DNA of 64,000 bases from Paludibacteraceae bacterium (GCA_017647145.1 JAGCLD010000039.1:47992-111991); one strand, 5' to 3'. Numbered from the stretch's first letter, positions 47,411 through 56,087 are shown. The notes: generated from the sequence alone by a model not told the origin. Program-made: numbers and translations.

Positions 47411-48547
47411 TTATCGTTTTAATAATACTATTACCTTCAACATAAGGTCAAAGAGCACTATTTTTGAATTAACATTCTGTTCTATATGGCGTTCAGCCAA
47501 AGCAAACTCGCCACTCAGAGCCTCCACATTACGTTGATTAACAAAGGGCGAAAAATTCTTGGAAAAAGCCTGCTCGTCCTCTGTCATATAATTTAAATCG
47601 GGCTGTTGTAAGTTTCGGATAAAATTCTCACGAATAAAACCTTGAGAATACTGCAAAAACTCTTTCTGTTTCTCACGTCCATTATTCGACACAAAAACAT
47701 CTACCCATTCCCACAATTGCACAAGCGCTGTATAATCCTTCTTAAAACCAACCAACCATGACTTACGCATCAATTCAATAAACTGCACAAGATAAGGATT
47801 TCCTGCTTCTTGCGTAAGTTGATTGACAGCCATTGTATAACTACCCCGAGCAGTATGCGCCACCAAAGCAAGACGTCCCTCTGAAAGTTCAGGATACTGC
47901 TCTCTTAACGCATCCAAAATCTCCTCTTCCTGCAAGAGAGGAAACTGAATGATTTGCGTGCGAGAAGTAATAGTAGTCAGCAACTTATCAGGCTCCTCTG
48001 AAAGCATCAACAACAAAGTCCTATCAGCCGGCTCCTCCAAAATCTTAAGTATCTTGTTGGCACAATCAATATTCATCTTCTCCGGAAGCCAGATAATCAT
48101 CACCTTATAGGGCGCCTCATACGCCTTGAAGTTAAGCTTACGAACTATATGCTCACTCTCGCCGGAATAAATCAACGTTTGCTTCGTAGAACCAATCTTT
48201 TCATTCCAGTCCGATTCATCAAAATAACCCCTCTCGCGTATAATCTCACGAAACTCTTTCACCTGATGATCACAACACGAAACAGACCCTTTTTTCTCAA
48301 TTGGAAACACAAAATGCAAGTCCGGGTGCTCCAATGTGGCATACTTCCTACACGACGGACACACACCACAAGCATCATGCTCACCACGATTTGCACAATT
48401 TACATACTGAGCATAAGCCAAAGCCATTTGCAATTTACCCACACCGCTCATACCCACAAACAATTGAGCATGAGGAACTCTACCCTCCTGAACAGAGCGA
48501 ATAAGATGTCGTTTAATATATTCCTGGCCTATTACGTCTTTAAACAT
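47411..48547 (-). CDS. holB: DNA polymerase III delta' subunit
   Basis: Starts MFKDVIGQEYIKRHLIRSVQ at 48547, after the promoter at 48572-48602; the longer frame from 48613 begins before the promoter. The clamp-loader features are the P-loop region FVGMSGVGKLQMALA (degenerate GxxGxGK), zinc-module cysteines (CANRGEHDACGVCPSC) and SRTQIIQFPLL. 378 residues. Part of the clamp loader with HolA and DnaX. Head gene of a nine-gene minus-strand run with gaps of 22 bases or less. Confidence 0.9.
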   Translation of the reverse strand: MFKDVIGQEYIKRHLIRSVQEGRVPHAQLFVGMSGVGKLQMALAYAQYVNCANRGEHDACGVCPSCRKYATLEHPDLHFVFPIEKKGSVSCCDHQVKEFREIIRERGYFDESDWNEKIGSTKQTLIYSGESEHIVRKLNFKAYEAPYKVMIIWLPEKMNIDCANKILKILEEPADRTLLLMLSEEPDKLLTTITSRTQIIQFPLLQEEEILDALREQYPELSEGRLALVAHTARGSYTMAVNQLTQEAGNPYLVQFIELMRKSWLVGFKKDYTALVQLWEWVDVFVSNNGREKQKEFLQYSQGFIRENFIRNLQQPDLNYMTEDEQAFSKNFSPFVNQRNVEALSGEFALAERHIEQNVNSKIVLFDLMLKVIVLLKR

Positions 48548-48571
48548 AGTCGCACAACGCATAAAAACATA

Positions 48572-48602
48572 CAAAGATAGTGCAAACCGAATGTAGAACA
48601 AA
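48572..48602 (-). promoter_or_regulatory. Promoter of the holB operon
   Basis: TTTG (48599-48602), exactly 19 bases, then TATCTTTG (48572-48579) on the minus strand. Start near 48565, 18 bases before the holB ATG. Confidence 0.8.
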
Positions 48603-48625
48603 ATAAAATTCATTTTATTTTTTAT

Positions 48626-48915
48626 ACTGAGGTGTAGCCCATCTTATCAAAAGATAGTGCAAGGCGAGCGAAATAGCAAAAATAAGTTTACTTAATTTTT
48701 GATATTTCCGAGCCGCAGCCTATCTTGGCCGCAGGCAAAGATAGTGCAAGATTTAAGGCGAGCGAAATAGCAAATCCAATGCAAGGTGAATGCATAAAAA
48801 ATGCGTTCACGTATTTTTCATGCTAAACCGAAGCTTGGATTATTAAAATCATGCTTGCATGAATTTACATTTCCGAGCCGCATCCTATCTTATCTAAAGA
48901 TAGTGCAAGGCGAGC
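48626..48915 (-). repeat. Three copies of a dispersed element with CTATCTT/AAGATAG hairpins
   Basis: AAGATAGTGCAAGGCGAGC recurs (plus strand) at 48651-48690, 48720-48773 (with a small insertion) and 48886-48915. Two copies carry the preceding TTTCCGAGCCGCA, and each has an inverted repeat (CTATCTT, AAGATAG). Read on the minus strand the element contains GCACTATCTTT, like a -7 region, and matches 17577-17650. Nothing coding is visible in 48614-49101. Confidence 0.75.
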
Positions 48916-48939
48916 CTAGAAACCCACATCCATACTAAC

Positions 48940-48975
48940 TCTAGTAGGTTATTAGTAGGTTATTAGTAGGTTATT
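48940..48975 (+). repeat. 11-base tandem array, three units
   Basis: Units TCTAGTAGGTT, ATTAGTAGGTT, ATTAGTAGGTT and partial ATT. The right flank ATTCAGCAAC nearly equals that of the array at 2104-2150. Confidence 0.85.
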
Positions 48976-49101
48976 CAGCAACGATTAAGATATAATCCTT
49001 TAAAAGACAAAAAAGGAAGCAACACCATCTCATCGTACATCCACACACTATTTACCTCCTCAAAACAGCAAATTAACCTCGATGAAAACGGAGAAAAACG
49101 A

Positions 49102-50373
49102 TTAGAAAGAATACTTCAGCATAAAACAAGCCCTTAGACCATCCACACGACGCAAAGCTTCGCTTCGTCCATTAAGAGCCAAATCCCCATAACCCACTAC
49201 TGTGTAATCCACTTCAAGGGCCAACTGAAAACGATTGATGGTATATGTCACAGAAGGACTGATGCGATAAAGATAATTAGTGTTTTTAGCCCCACGAACC
49301 CAAAAATCTTCCAGAGAAATAAATTCCTTAAACGAACCTAAGTTCTGAACATAACCTAACATCAACCCCGCCTTCCAACGCTCTCCATAGGTAGCATTAA
49401 CCCAAGAAACTGCCGAATTCAACGGAGAATATTCATAACGACCGGTTGTCGAATCAAACGATGTCGCACCATACCCACTCACCATTGTCAAATGGGATGT
49501 ATTTTGGGCATACATCACTTTACCCATAATGTTAAACTTATCTTTCTTATAAGAAGCAAAAATCTCCGGAGAAAAACCCCACACTCTGTCATTCACTCTC
49601 ACTCTGACGGCTTGGCTTTGCATAGTGCCGTCGCCCTGTTCGATGGAACGTGTCACCGTACTAATACTACGAGGCATAACACCCAAAACATCCACACCTG
49701 CTCCCACTGTCAAATGCTCCCCTGCATACTTGAAAGATACATAACACTCCGGAATACGACTCCACTTCGCATAAATAGCCGAAGCTCCATCCGGACCAAC
49801 CGACGCATTAGATGCTTGATAGAGAGCTGCTACTGTCGCACTCCAGCCCTTACCTAAAGAGGCCACCATGCGCACCTGAGGTGAACAATTAAATGGAGCA
49901 AAGGGAGAACCTGTGGCCACTCCAACCACAGTAGGCATCATCTGATCTACCATCGGATGCCAAGCCTGACCACAAAGCAAACGAATATGCGCCCAATCTA
50001 ATGCAACATAGGCTTGACGTATACGCAACAAAGTATTCATATTACCTGAACCACAAAAATCTGCCTCCATCTTGGCCGACAATTGTGCCTTGCCCAACTG
50101 AACACCACTAAGATTCAAACCCAATCGACTCACAATCGAAACATAAGTAAACTTATCTACATCATTCAAATCTTCCGTACCATCCTCGTTTAACAACACA
50201 TCTTTAGGCATAATATGAAACATCTCATCAATGATATTCACCGACTCACGCGTGTCATAACACATGTAATTACACACAAAACCATAGGGCTTTAACTGAA
50301 CAGAAGACTCTTTTTGAGCAAACAAAGGAAAAATCATGCTCAATAAAAAAAAGATAACACCTATTTTCTTCAT
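49102..50373 (-). CDS. Porin-like outer-membrane beta-barrel protein
   Basis: 423 residues from the ATG at 50373; signal peptide 1-20 (KKIGVIFFLLSMIFPLFAQ). The mature part starts with a strand VQLKPYGFVCNYMCYDTRES and carries many amphipathic strands (AQLSAKMEADFCG, HIRLLCGQAWHPM, CFMLKYSF at the end, with terminal Phe as in outer-membrane proteins). The pattern resembles DcaP-like trimeric porins. Substrate unknown. Own promoter upstream, divergent from the methyltransferase. Confidence 0.75.
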   Translation of the reverse strand: MKKIGVIFFLLSMIFPLFAQKESSVQLKPYGFVCNYMCYDTRESVNIIDEMFHIMPKDVLLNEDGTEDLNDVDKFTYVSIVSRLGLNLSGVQLGKAQLSAKMEADFCGSGNMNTLLRIRQAYVALDWAHIRLLCGQAWHPMVDQMMPTVVGVATGSPFAPFNCSPQVRMVASLGKGWSATVAALYQASNASVGPDGASAIYAKWSRIPECYVSFKYAGEHLTVGAGVDVLGVMPRSISTVTRSIEQGDGTMQSQAVRVRVNDRVWGFSPEIFASYKKDKFNIMGKVMYAQNTSHLTMVSGYGATSFDSTTGRYEYSPLNSAVSWVNATYGERWKAGLMLGYVQNLGSFKEFISLEDFWVRGAKNTNYLYRISPSVTYTINRFQLALEVDYTVVGYGDLALNGRSEALRRVDGLRACFMLKYSF

Positions 50374-50436
50374 ATGTGGATGAATGGATGGATAAATGAA
50401 TAAATACAATTTGTTTAATAATAAATCTTTACGGCA

Positions 50437-50468
50437 CGAAGATACAGCAAATAACACACATCACCAAA
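50437..50468 (-). promoter_or_regulatory. Promoter of the porin-like gene
   Basis: TTTG (50465-50468), 20 bases, TATCTTCG (50437-50444) on the minus strand. Leader of about 57 bases. Confidence 0.65.
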
Positions 50469-50509
50469 CACCTGATACACACTCCTACTACCGACAACAA
50501 AAAAAACAC

Positions 50510-50517
50510 TATCTTTG
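50510..50517 (+). promoter_or_regulatory. -7 box of the rRNA methyltransferase gene
   Basis: TATCTTTG, 22 bases before the ATG at 50540; the -33 element is not clear. Back to back with the porin promoter. Confidence 0.55.
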
Positions 50518-50539
50518 CCTCCTAAAAATATAGAATCCT

Positions 50540-51721
50540 ATGATAAAAGTTATTCTACTACCCCACAAAGAAGAAAGTTTACTCCGTTTTCACCCATGGG
50601 TGTTCTCTGGAGCTATTAAAGCAATTAAAGGAGAACCTCAAGAGGGAGAACGTGTTGAAGTGAGAAGCTCTAAAGGGGAGTTCCTCGGAATCGGACACTA
50701 TCAAATTGGCAGTATCGCAGTCAGAATTCTCTCTTTTGAGGAAAGAGAAATCAACGAAACTTTCTGGACCGAACGCATACAAACTGCCTACAACATACGT
50801 CAAAGCCTACAACTCATCGGTGAAGGACGCAATACATATAGACTCGTACATGGCGAAGGCGACTTCCTCCCGGGATTGATTATTGATGTGTACGGAAACA
50901 CCGCGGTAATGCAAGCTCACTCCATTGGCATGCACAAGGAAAGAGAAAACATCTGCCAAGCCATACGTACTGTCATTAAGGAAATAAAACACATCTACTA
51001 CAAGTCTGAAGGTACTCTACCCTACAAAGCTGATTTTGAAGGAAAAGGAAATCGCTTCTTGCTCGGTGGAGATAACGGAATGACTGAAGTCGCACAAGAA
51101 AATGGCCTGAAATTCAAAATTGACTGGCTCGAAGGACAAAAAACCGGATTCTTCGTCGACCAACGATACAACCGCCAACTCCTGGAACACTATGCGAAAG
51201 GACGTAAAGTGCTCAACATGTTCTGCTACACAGGAGGATTCTCGGTCTACGCCATGAGAGGTGGAGCGATACAAGTGGACTCCGTCGATAGCTCGGCGAG
51301 AGCCATAGAATTGACCGATGAAAACGTTAATTTAAATTTCCCAAACGACCAACGACACCATGCACACTGCCAAGATGCATTCCGCTTTCTTGACAATATG
51401 AACGACACCTACGACCTCATCATACTTGACCCTCCTGCATTTGCCAAACACAGAGGCGCTCTGAGAAATGCTCTGCAAGGATATAAACGACTCAACGCAA
51501 AAGCGTTTGAAAGAATCAAGTCGGGAGGTATACTGTTTACGTTCTCTTGCTCACAAGTGGTGGATAAGGAACAATTCCGATTGGCGGTGTTCAGCGCTGC
51601 GGCGCTAAGCGGAAGGAGAGTTAGAATCTTACACCAACTCTCACAACCCGCAGACCACCCCATCAATATCTATCATCCGGAGGGAGAATACCTAAAAGGA
51701 CTGGTATTATGGGTAGAATAA
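50540..51721 (+). CDS. rlmI: Class I SAM-dependent 23S rRNA methyltransferase (RlmI-like)
   Basis: 393 residues. An N-terminal PUA domain (about 1-75, FHPWVFSGAIKAIKGEPQEGE) is followed by an RNA-binding middle part and a Rossmann methyltransferase: EGQKTGFFVDQRYNR, VLNMFCYTGGFSVYA for SAM, DLIILDPPAF for catalysis. RlmI makes m5C1962 in 23S rRNA; here the family is secure and the exact site is inferred. Confidence 0.9.
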   Translation: MIKVILLPHKEESLLRFHPWVFSGAIKAIKGEPQEGERVEVRSSKGEFLGIGHYQIGSIAVRILSFEEREINETFWTERIQTAYNIRQSLQLIGEGRNTYRLVHGEGDFLPGLIIDVYGNTAVMQAHSIGMHKERENICQAIRTVIKEIKHIYYKSEGTLPYKADFEGKGNRFLLGGDNGMTEVAQENGLKFKIDWLEGQKTGFFVDQRYNRQLLEHYAKGRKVLNMFCYTGGFSVYAMRGGAIQVDSVDSSARAIELTDENVNLNFPNDQRHHAHCQDAFRFLDNMNDTYDLIILDPPAFAKHRGALRNALQGYKRLNAKAFERIKSGGILFTFSCSQVVDKEQFRLAVFSAAALSGRRVRILHQLSQPADHPINIYHPEGEYLKGLVLWVE

Positions 51722-51801
51722 GTTATAGGTAGAATAAAATTTTTGTTAAAAAATACGAAAAGCGAAAGGCATACGTTATATATATACTAACTGTCACACG
51801 G

Positions 51802-51966
51802 ATGCCTATGCAAAAATCTACTCCTAAAAAAACTACAAACTACAAAAAGTCGATTTACCACTTAACTCCAAGCCAAAAAACAATTAACAACATATTGTTA
51901 TTTGCTGCAAGCGTACAAGTGGAAAAAATTGCTGACGATCGTTGGCTACAATTCTTCTTAAATTGA
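51802..51966 (+). CDS. Small conserved-looking protein, 54 residues
   Basis: Reads MPMQKSTPKKTTNYKKS, then LTPSQKTINNILLFAASVQV and ends FFLN. A second ATG lies at 51808. The core PSQKTINNIL-FA resembles short Bacteroidales proteins of similar size that I recall only as hypothetical, often with the pattern PS-TI--IL-FA. It lies between the methyltransferase and the first 48-base hairpin, which would act as its terminator. Function unknown; perhaps a small regulator. Confidence 0.6.
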   Translation: MPMQKSTPKKTTNYKKSIYHLTPSQKTINNILLFAASVQVEKIADDRWLQFFLN

Positions 51967-51983
51967 TGAACTAACAACATTGT

Positions 51984-52031
51984 TCACACACAACAAAGCC
52001 GCGTCACTACACAATGACACGGCTTTGTTAT
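51984..52031 (+). terminator. 48-base hairpin repeat, left copy
   Basis: Stem of 15 pairs with one mismatch (AACAAAGCCGCGTCA with TGACACGGCTTTGTT), loop CTACACAA. It is identical over 48 bases to 53902-53949. The stem and position suit an intrinsic terminator, though the T-run is short. Confidence 0.8.
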
Positions 52032-52049
52032 AAATACCGGAAATGAATG

Positions 52050-52076
52050 TGTAACCTTTTCACTATTTTTGAATCT
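52050..52076 (+). promoter_or_regulatory. Possible ECF-type promoter before the sigma-factor gene
   Basis: TGTAACCTTTT (52050-52060) resembles the -35 region of autoregulated ECF promoters, with AATCT near 52072 as a weak -10. No TAnnTTTG box is present in this gap. Confidence 0.4.
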
Positions 52077-52089
52077 ATAATATATAGAA

Positions 52090-52623
52090 ATGGAATCCTA
52101 TAACGATGACATAGAATTAGTGTATAGAGTGTTACACAATGCTGACGCAAAGGCATTTGGAACTCTAATGGAGCGTTACCTGTTAAAGGTGTATATGAGT
52201 GTGGGGCGCATGATAGAAAATAAAGAAGAGTGTAAGGATGTGGTGCAACAAGCTTTTATACAAGCTTACAAAAAATTAGATACTTGGCATGGTGAATGTT
52301 TTGGAGGGTGGATTACAAGTATTGCAAGGAATATAGCTTTACATCATTTAAGAGACAAAGAAAGAGCATGTGAAGTGGCATTTAAAGAGAACATTGATGT
52401 GTTGGATGATGTGTATGATGATGAACATGAACAATACTTACAGCAATTAGAAGATGCTATTAAACTGTTATCAACCAATGACCAACAGATAATTATATGG
52501 CATTATTATGAAAAATATTCTTTAAAAGAAATTGCGCAAAAAATTGGCGAGTCAGAGAACAATGTAAAGGTACGCATACACCGCATACGCAAAAGTCTAA
52601 AACAAAAAATAAATTATGAGTAA
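52090..52623 (+). CDS. ECF-type RNA polymerase sigma factor
   Basis: 177 residues with sigma region 2 (LMERYLLKVYMSVGRMI, DVVQQAFIQAYKKLDTW, WITSIARNIALHHLRD) and region 4 (LSTNDQQIIIWHYYEKYSLKEIAQKIG, NVKVRIHRIRKSLKQKI). Group IV sigma factors direct transcription of stress or envelope genes and are usually held by a membrane anti-sigma. The next gene overlaps it by 8 bases and encodes a small membrane protein, the expected place for an anti-sigma. Confidence 0.93.
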   Translation: MESYNDDIELVYRVLHNADAKAFGTLMERYLLKVYMSVGRMIENKEECKDVVQQAFIQAYKKLDTWHGECFGGWITSIARNIALHHLRDKERACEVAFKENIDVLDDVYDDEHEQYLQQLEDAIKLLSTNDQQIIIWHYYEKYSLKEIAQKIGESENNVKVRIHRIRKSLKQKINYE

Positions 52624-52933
52624 GATAACCGAGTCTGAACTGGATACTTTATTTGCAGAACTGAGTAAACTGCAACCGGAAATGAAAAGCATACAAGAAG
52701 AAGTGATTGCTGTTGTTCGTCACGATTTGCTTAAAAAAACTTTGGTGGCATGGATTAAGTTGATTGGGGTGTGTTTTGGAGTTCCACTTGCGGTAATGTT
52801 GTATGGATTTGTATTGTATCAAGTAATGGATGTATTGAGCTTTCCAAAAACGTTAAAAGTGGTTTGTATGGTAGTACCTATGCTAATAACACTCTTGGCT
52901 GGAGCCAGAAGAGTTTATACATACCAAATCTAA
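52616..52933 (+). CDS. Small membrane protein, candidate anti-sigma factor
   Basis: 105 residues: a soluble N-terminal part of about 45 (ITESELDTLFAELSKLQPEM) and two membrane helices (WIKLIGVCFGVPLAVMLYGFVLY and VVCMVVPMLITLLAG). The 8-base overlap with the sigma gene and the soluble-then-membrane order suit an anti-sigma factor, but no zinc-binding HxxxCxxC is present and no family is recognised. Confidence 0.7.
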   Translation: MSKITESELDTLFAELSKLQPEMKSIQEEVIAVVRHDLLKKTLVAWIKLIGVCFGVPLAVMLYGFVLYQVMDVLSFPKTLKVVCMVVPMLITLLAGARRVYTYQI

Positions 52934-52981
52934 TGAAGATGAGATAATTTACATGACCAACAATACGAATAAGACACTATC

Positions 52982-53353
52982 ATGAATACTGATTGCAACT
53001 TATTTACATTGATTATAGCCATTGTTCTTGTTTTTATACTTCCTCTTTGGTTAGTATTCATGGAGATATGGTCTGTCGTAAAACAGCATCGCATAAGACA
53101 AAAATTACTGGAGAACAAAGATAATGAACAAAAGAATGACACACGCCAAATGTATCATTCAAGTTTCTTAAACTGGGGAAAGGTACGGGCTGTTTTTGCC
53201 TTACTCGGTGTAGGGATTGGTGTGTTGCTTAACTACATATTGAAAAAATGGATTATCAATAATTTCTTATTTTGGATAACAATGGCAATTGGAATTGGAA
53301 TGGGATTATTTGCTGCTTTTATCCTTGAAATCATTATTACCAAAAAAAGATGA
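52982..53353 (+). CDS. Membrane protein of the sigma cassette (DUF6249-like)
   Basis: 123 residues: one helix at 8-30 (LFTLIIAIVLVFILPLWLVF), a charged stretch (KQHRIRQKLLENKDNEQKND) and two C-terminal helices (GKVRAVFALLGVGIGVLLNYI, ITMAIGIGMGLFAAFILEI). The layout resembles DUF6249 proteins that accompany ECF sigma genes in Bacteroidota; this is a tentative match. Probably cotranscribed with the sigma gene, 48 bases after the previous stop. Confidence 0.65.
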   Translation: MNTDCNLFTLIIAIVLVFILPLWLVFMEIWSVVKQHRIRQKLLENKDNEQKNDTRQMYHSSFLNWGKVRAVFALLGVGIGVLLNYILKKWIINNFLFWITMAIGIGMGLFAAFILEIIITKKR

Positions 53354-53400
53354 TATAAAAATACTACCAATATGTTTCACTTTTTAATGAATAAATTGCG

Positions 53401-53868
53401 ATGAAATCGATTGTTTGCTACCCTTATCGTCCTAATCATATACCATTATCATTATGGGTTGTGCTCAACGCGCTTATGGGTGTAGCGTTTGTTGGAGCTG
53501 TGTATTATTTAGTTCTTCAATTCACAAATTATACAGGGACAGGACCCGATGAGATAGGTGTAGCGCTCACAGCATTAGTAATGATAATTTTCTACTTGCG
53601 CAAACTAAATCAACCCGTCTGTCTAATCAAGAATGAGGTACAACTCTACCCTCATAACAAACGACGAAACACATATTTTGAACTGACTGATATCCACTCT
53701 CTGTCTTTAACAAAAACATGGTCAGTGTGGGGAAAGCGTCCATGCTTAATCTTTGCACTCAAGAATGGAAAAAATTACACACTTCACACGCGTTGGGCAG
53801 ACGCCTATACACTGATAGATTTTTTAAAAAATCAAGGTGTAGAGATAAATGATATGAGTGAAGAATAA
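53401..53868 (+). CDS. Hypothetical membrane protein with PH-like C-terminal part
   Basis: 155 residues. Two helices (LSLWVVLNALMGVAFVGAVYYLVL and IGVALTALVMIIFYL) precede a beta-rich cytosolic part with VQLYPHNKRRNTYFELTDIHSL and CLIFALKNGKNYTLH, which looks like a bacterial PH/YdbT-type domain. Not a recognised family. Last gene before the right 48-base hairpin. The run from 52090 to 53868 reads as one transcript. Confidence 0.65.
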   Translation: MKSIVCYPYRPNHIPLSLWVVLNALMGVAFVGAVYYLVLQFTNYTGTGPDEIGVALTALVMIIFYLRKLNQPVCLIKNEVQLYPHNKRRNTYFELTDIHSLSLTKTWSVWGKRPCLIFALKNGKNYTLHTRWADAYTLIDFLKNQGVEINDMSEE

Positions 53869-53901
53869 CAAGATTGTCCTATTTCATCAAAAATCGATAA
53901 A

Positions 53902-53949
53902 TCACACACAACAAAGCCGCGTCACTACACAATGACACGGCTTTGTTAT
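53902..53949. terminator. 48-base hairpin repeat, right copy
   Basis: Identical over all 48 bases to 51984-52031. Sits between the convergent sigma cassette and purE, where a two-way terminator is expected. Confidence 0.8.
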
Positions 53950-53967
53950 GGCATAAATCGGTGCAAC

Positions 53968-54471
53968 TTACACCTTATACTTATACTGTAACTTCGCCAA
54001 TTCGGCATTGGCATCCACAATCTTTTGCTTGAGATTTGACTTGTAAGTAGCCAATCGATTTGCTACGTTTTCATCGGACAAAGCAAGCATTTGCAAAGCC
54101 AAAATCGCCGCATTCAAGGCGCCATCTATACCTACTGTTGCTACGGGAATGCCTGGAGGCATTTGAACAATGGAAAGAAGGGCGTCCATCCCATCGAGTT
54201 TTGAACTAATGGGAACACCTATCACTGGAAGAGTCGTCTGAGCGGCTATAACGCCTGGAAGTGCTGCTGCCATACCGGCTGCGGCTATAATCACCTTGAT
54301 TCCTCGCTCCTGAGCATGAGCGGCAAATTCCTCCACCTCCTTAGGGGTACGATGCGCAGAAAGGGCATTTATCTCAAAGGGAACCTCAAACTCATCCAAC
54401 AACTTGGCTGCCTTCTCCATGATGGGAAGATCCGAGGTACTACCCATGATGATACTTACTTGTGGTTTCAT
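53968..54471 (-). CDS. purE: N5-carboxyaminoimidazole ribonucleotide mutase PurE
   Basis: 167 residues. [26 protein letters not shown] and [22 protein letters not shown] are the class I signatures. The loop reads [12 protein letters not shown] where enterobacterial PurE has GGAAHLPG; I regard this as a normal variant of the phylum. Catalyses conversion of N5-CAIR to CAIR in purine synthesis. Preceded by the gcvH terminator, so read-through or an unrecognised promoter in the short gap must serve it. Confidence 0.96.
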   Translation of the reverse strand: MKPQVSIIMGSTSDLPIMEKAAKLLDEFEVPFEINALSAHRTPKEVEEFAAHAQERGIKVIIAAAGMAAALPGVIAAQTTLPVIGVPISSKLDGMDALLSIVQMPPGIPVATVGIDGALNAAILALQMLALSDENVANRLATYKSNLKQKIVDANAELAKLQYKYKV

Positions 54472-54482
54472 AGTTCTTGTCT

Positions 54483-54517
54483 AAAAAAATACAGGCGAAG
54501 CCATAACTCCGCCTGTA
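54483..54517 (-). terminator. Terminator between gcvH and purE
   Basis: On the minus strand TACAGGCG pairs with CGCCTGTA (54510-54517 with 54490-54497), followed by seven T's (54483-54489). Confidence 0.7.
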
Positions 54518-54533
54518 GATGTTAAATAAAGAA

Positions 54534-54908
54534 TTAGATAATAGCTTGGTAACCTGCTGCATCCAACAATCCTTCTAATTCTGCTGGATCGTTTACAGTG
54601 ATTTTCACCATCCAACCCTTACCATAAGGATCTTCATTTACCAATTCTGGATGATCTTCCAATTCTGCATTGAATTCAAGAATTTCACCGGTTACAGGTA
54701 AGTTAAGGTCAGAAACAGTCTTTACTGCTTCTACACTACCAAATACACCGTTTGCTTCAATTGTTTCACCTACAGTTTCTACTTCTACGAATACAATTTC
54801 GCCTAATTCGCTTTGAGCAAAATCAGTAATACCTACATAAGCTTCATTGCCTTCTACACGGATCCATTCATGATCACTGGTGTACTTCAAATTTGATGGA
54901 ATGTTCAT
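54534..54908 (-). CDS. gcvH: Glycine cleavage system H protein
   Basis: 124 residues. Starts [20 protein letters not shown]; the lipoyl-lysine motif is [18 protein letters not shown] (K near 63), and the end DAAGYQAII is typical. Carries the aminomethyl group between the P, T and L proteins; the other subunits are not in the window. Next to purE, a common Bacteroidales pairing. Confidence 0.96.
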   Translation of the reverse strand: MNIPSNLKYTSDHEWIRVEGNEAYVGITDFAQSELGEIVFVEVETVGETIEANGVFGSVEAVKTVSDLNLPVTGEILEFNAELEDHPELVNEDPYGKGWMVKITVNDPAELEGLLDAAGYQAII

Positions 54909-54941
54909 GGTTTTGTTTTTTAAATAATTTATAAATTGGGA

Positions 54942-56087
54942 TTAATTATAATTTGGTTTTCTATATATACGACTATACACTGGATAATGGTCTGAATACT
55001 TTTCTTTACCCACCTTACAATCCAAAGTGCAAAAGTAATCATCATGCATGATATAATCAATACGAACATTGATCGGATTGCGCTGAAATGTAAATCCAAA
55101 CCCATTACCCCCCGCCACAAAGCTGTCTATTAACTTTCGAGAAGTCTTGATTGTATTATAGGAGTAAGAGGTAGGTACATCGTTAAAATCGCCACACAAC
55201 AACACGGGATAAGGCGAACCACTCACCGACTCGGCCACCTGACGCGCTTGCTTCGAACGCAAACGATAGGCCACTGAGAGCTTACGAACTATCGAACCGG
55301 CAAATACACTCGCCCGATGGGTATCAAAATCTTGCATCAAATCCGACTGAGTCTGAGCATCTCCCTCTGTGAGCTTGTTCGACTCCAAATGACAATTATA
55401 GACCCTCACTGTATCGCCCCCCAATAAAACATCCGAAAAAATAGCAACATTAAAACGAGAGTCTATGCCCACATTCTTCTTCTGAACTATTGGATACTTC
55501 GAAAAAGTAGCAATACCCACACTCTTACGCTTGGTGTCTGTGGTATACTCAATATGTGAATATGGGTAAGCACGTAAAACGGTTTTCACATCCGACATGC
55601 GCAAATTATCGCCCGTCTTGGCTACACCAAACTCCTGAATACATACAATATCTGGATTCTTCTCCTCGATATACGCCAAAATTGCATTCGGATTACCCTT
55701 CTTGTGGGGAGCAAAACGACCAAAAGTCATCGTATTATAACTCAACAAAGATATACAACCCGAATCTGCATGCTCGTCGCTTGAAAGGTTAAAACAAAAC
55801 GTATGCTTAACAGGAACCCACAGTATCAAAAACAACGACAAGGACAACATGCACCACACATCACGCATAAAAAGCCAAAACAAGGCAAACAGTGCATTAC
55901 ATACAACAAAAATGGGAAACACCAACCCAAAACAACTCATATAAGACAACACCTCCGGACCTATCCACAATGTAAGGCCTCCCAACAACATCCCCAATGC
56001 AACGATAAGATTGCACAACACTACAACCAACTTAACAAATTGGCGATACCAAGGACGTTTATCGACGGAAAAGGATCTCTTTCTCAT
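54942..56087 (-). CDS. Membrane-anchored endonuclease/exonuclease/phosphatase family protein
   Basis: 381 residues. Three membrane helices in the first 90 (LVVVLCNLIVALGMLLGGL and following), then an EEP domain with SLLSYNTMTFG, VCIQEFG (metal-binding Glu), YNCHLESNKL, VLLCGDFNDVP and SDHYPVYS. The fold cleaves phosphodiester or phosphomonoester bonds; the substrate, nucleic acid or lipid, is open, but an anchored domain facing the periplasm is likely. Its start overlaps the upstream rhomboid gene by 29 bases. Confidence 0.87.
   Translation of the reverse strand: MRKRSFSVDKRPWYRQFVKLVVVLCNLIVALGMLLGGLTLWIGPEVLSYMSCFGLVFPIFVVCNALFALFWLFMRDVWCMLSLSLFLILWVPVKHTFCFNLSSDEHADSGCISLLSYNTMTFGRFAPHKKGNPNAILAYIEEKNPDIVCIQEFGVAKTGDNLRMSDVKTVLRAYPYSHIEYTTDTKRKSVGIATFSKYPIVQKKNVGIDSRFNVAIFSDVLLGGDTVRVYNCHLESNKLTEGDAQTQSDLMQDFDTHRASVFAGSIVRKLSVAYRLRSKQARQVAESVSGSPYPVLLCGDFNDVPTSYSYNTIKTSRKLIDSFVAGGNGFGFTFQRNPINVRIDYIMHDDYFCTLDCKVGKEKYSDHYPVYSRIYRKPNYN

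Noticed and set aside
48614..49101. Insertion-sequence remnant
   Set aside because: Three repeat copies are present but no transposase fragment, terminal inverted repeat or target duplication could be found.
53968..54471. PurE lacking the usual GGAAHLPG histidine
   Set aside because: The [10 protein letters not shown] form is, to my knowledge, the normal version in Bacteroidota; all other class I motifs are intact.
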